A stretch of DNA of 52,941 bases from Candidatus Sumerlaeota bacterium (GTDB taxonomy: Bacteria > Sumerlaeota > Sumerlaeia > Sumerlaeales > Sumerlaeaceae): assembly GCA_017161655.1 (NCBI GenBank), contig JADFCV010000006.1, positions 135,107 through 188,047 of the forward strand, given 5' to 3'. How positions within the stretch are numbered: the first letter of the stretch is position 1; the number at the start of each line of letters is the position of its first letter. The notes below the pieces were generated by a model. That model worked only from the letters and a program-made list of their open reading frames with translations, made no database searches and was not told the origin of the DNA. Positions 52,756-52,941 of this stretch are shown one piece after another. The position numbers were made by a program, and so were the translations under genes.

Positions 52756-52941
52756 AGCGGAGTTCCCGACGCGTAGGCTCCGTTTGCGCATGCTTTGTAC
52801 GCCGCCGAGCCGTGCATACATGGATTCCCGTCCTTCCCTCGGCCAAGGCAGCCTCATTTCGCACAGCGCGCGAGCGCCGTGACTACCCAGGAAGATGCGA
52901 TGAAGCGGCGGTAAATATAGAAAAAGTGGTGGAGGCAAGGG
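52752..52941 (+). CDS. Possible start of another gene at the window edge
   Basis: An ATG at 52752 overlaps the pseudopilin stop as ATGA, and the frame is open to the window end (63 codons). The translation is Arg-rich with no signal peptide or known motif (MKRSSRRVGSVCACFVRRR). It may be real by its overlap, or chance. The remaining bases hold nothing else I can identify. Confidence 0.2.
   Translation, partial: MKRSSRRVGSVCACFVRRRAVHTWIPVLPSAKAASFRTARERRDYPGRCDEAAVNIEKVVEAR

Overview
The window is a chromosomal segment from a bacterium with moderately high GC content. It carries almost only housekeeping, respiratory and cell-envelope genes. Lipoproteins, a lipid-type glycosyltransferase, exported Cys-rich proteins and type II secretion-like pseudopilins point to a Gram-negative (diderm) cell. 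Heme A synthesis plus cytochrome bd oxidase point to an organism that respires oxygen. The gene mix (secreted GH57, YfhO- and TMTC-like membrane proteins, prepilin-like proteins) resembles uncultured lineages such as Sumerlaeota or PVC/FCB-associated phyla. That placement is a low-confidence inference. I see no phage, insertion sequence, CRISPR array or rRNA.

Layout. 0-2.3 kb (minus): an overlapping cox15-cox10-ABC ATPase operon, cut by the window edge. 2.8-10 kb: a secreted GH57 glycosidase with a starch-binding-like module, a convergent sugar-type ABC solute-binding lipoprotein/periplasmic protein, and a large YfhO-like membrane protein. 10-17 kb: murB, accA (minus) and the glutamate synthase large subunit. 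17.5-26 kb (plus): two small lipoproteins, a metallophosphoesterase, a polysaccharide deacetylase, a GT4 glycosyltransferase, glnD and a TMTC-like membrane/TPR protein. 26-35 kb: a GH38 alpha-mannosidase-like protein, a HAD phosphatase/mutase, a Cys/His-tailed TPR protein, an MBL/beta-CASP nuclease, a dihydropyrimidinase, a small unknown gene and tRNA-Gly(GCC). 35-38.3 kb: an archaeal/eukaryotic-type methylthiotransferase (e-MtaB/CDKAL1-like), a zinc-ribbon membrane protein and a methyltransferase. 38.3-44.2 kb (minus): cydA-cydB-[aldo/keto reductase-HemQ fusion]-dtd-ilvE. 44.5-45.3 kb: two small exported Cys-rich proteins, the second metallothionein-like. 45.7-52.9 kb: a HEAT-repeat protein, a HIT protein, a GT-C-like membrane protein, a YbjQ-family protein and two pseudopilins.

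The most interesting part is the respiratory/heme/metal neighbourhood at 39.7-45.4 kb. An unusual fusion of a degenerate aldo/keto reductase fold to a coproheme-decarboxylase-like (HemQ) domain sits directly behind cydAB, whose leader carries a near-perfect Rex-type operator (44168-44185). A second 23-bp palindrome (44454-44476) lies between cydA and the exported Cys-rich genes. A degenerate copy of it lies upstream of the heme A operon (2459-2481), which suggests one regulator linking both heme-dependent oxidase loci to the Cys-rich exported proteins. This regulon is inferred from sequence pattern only.
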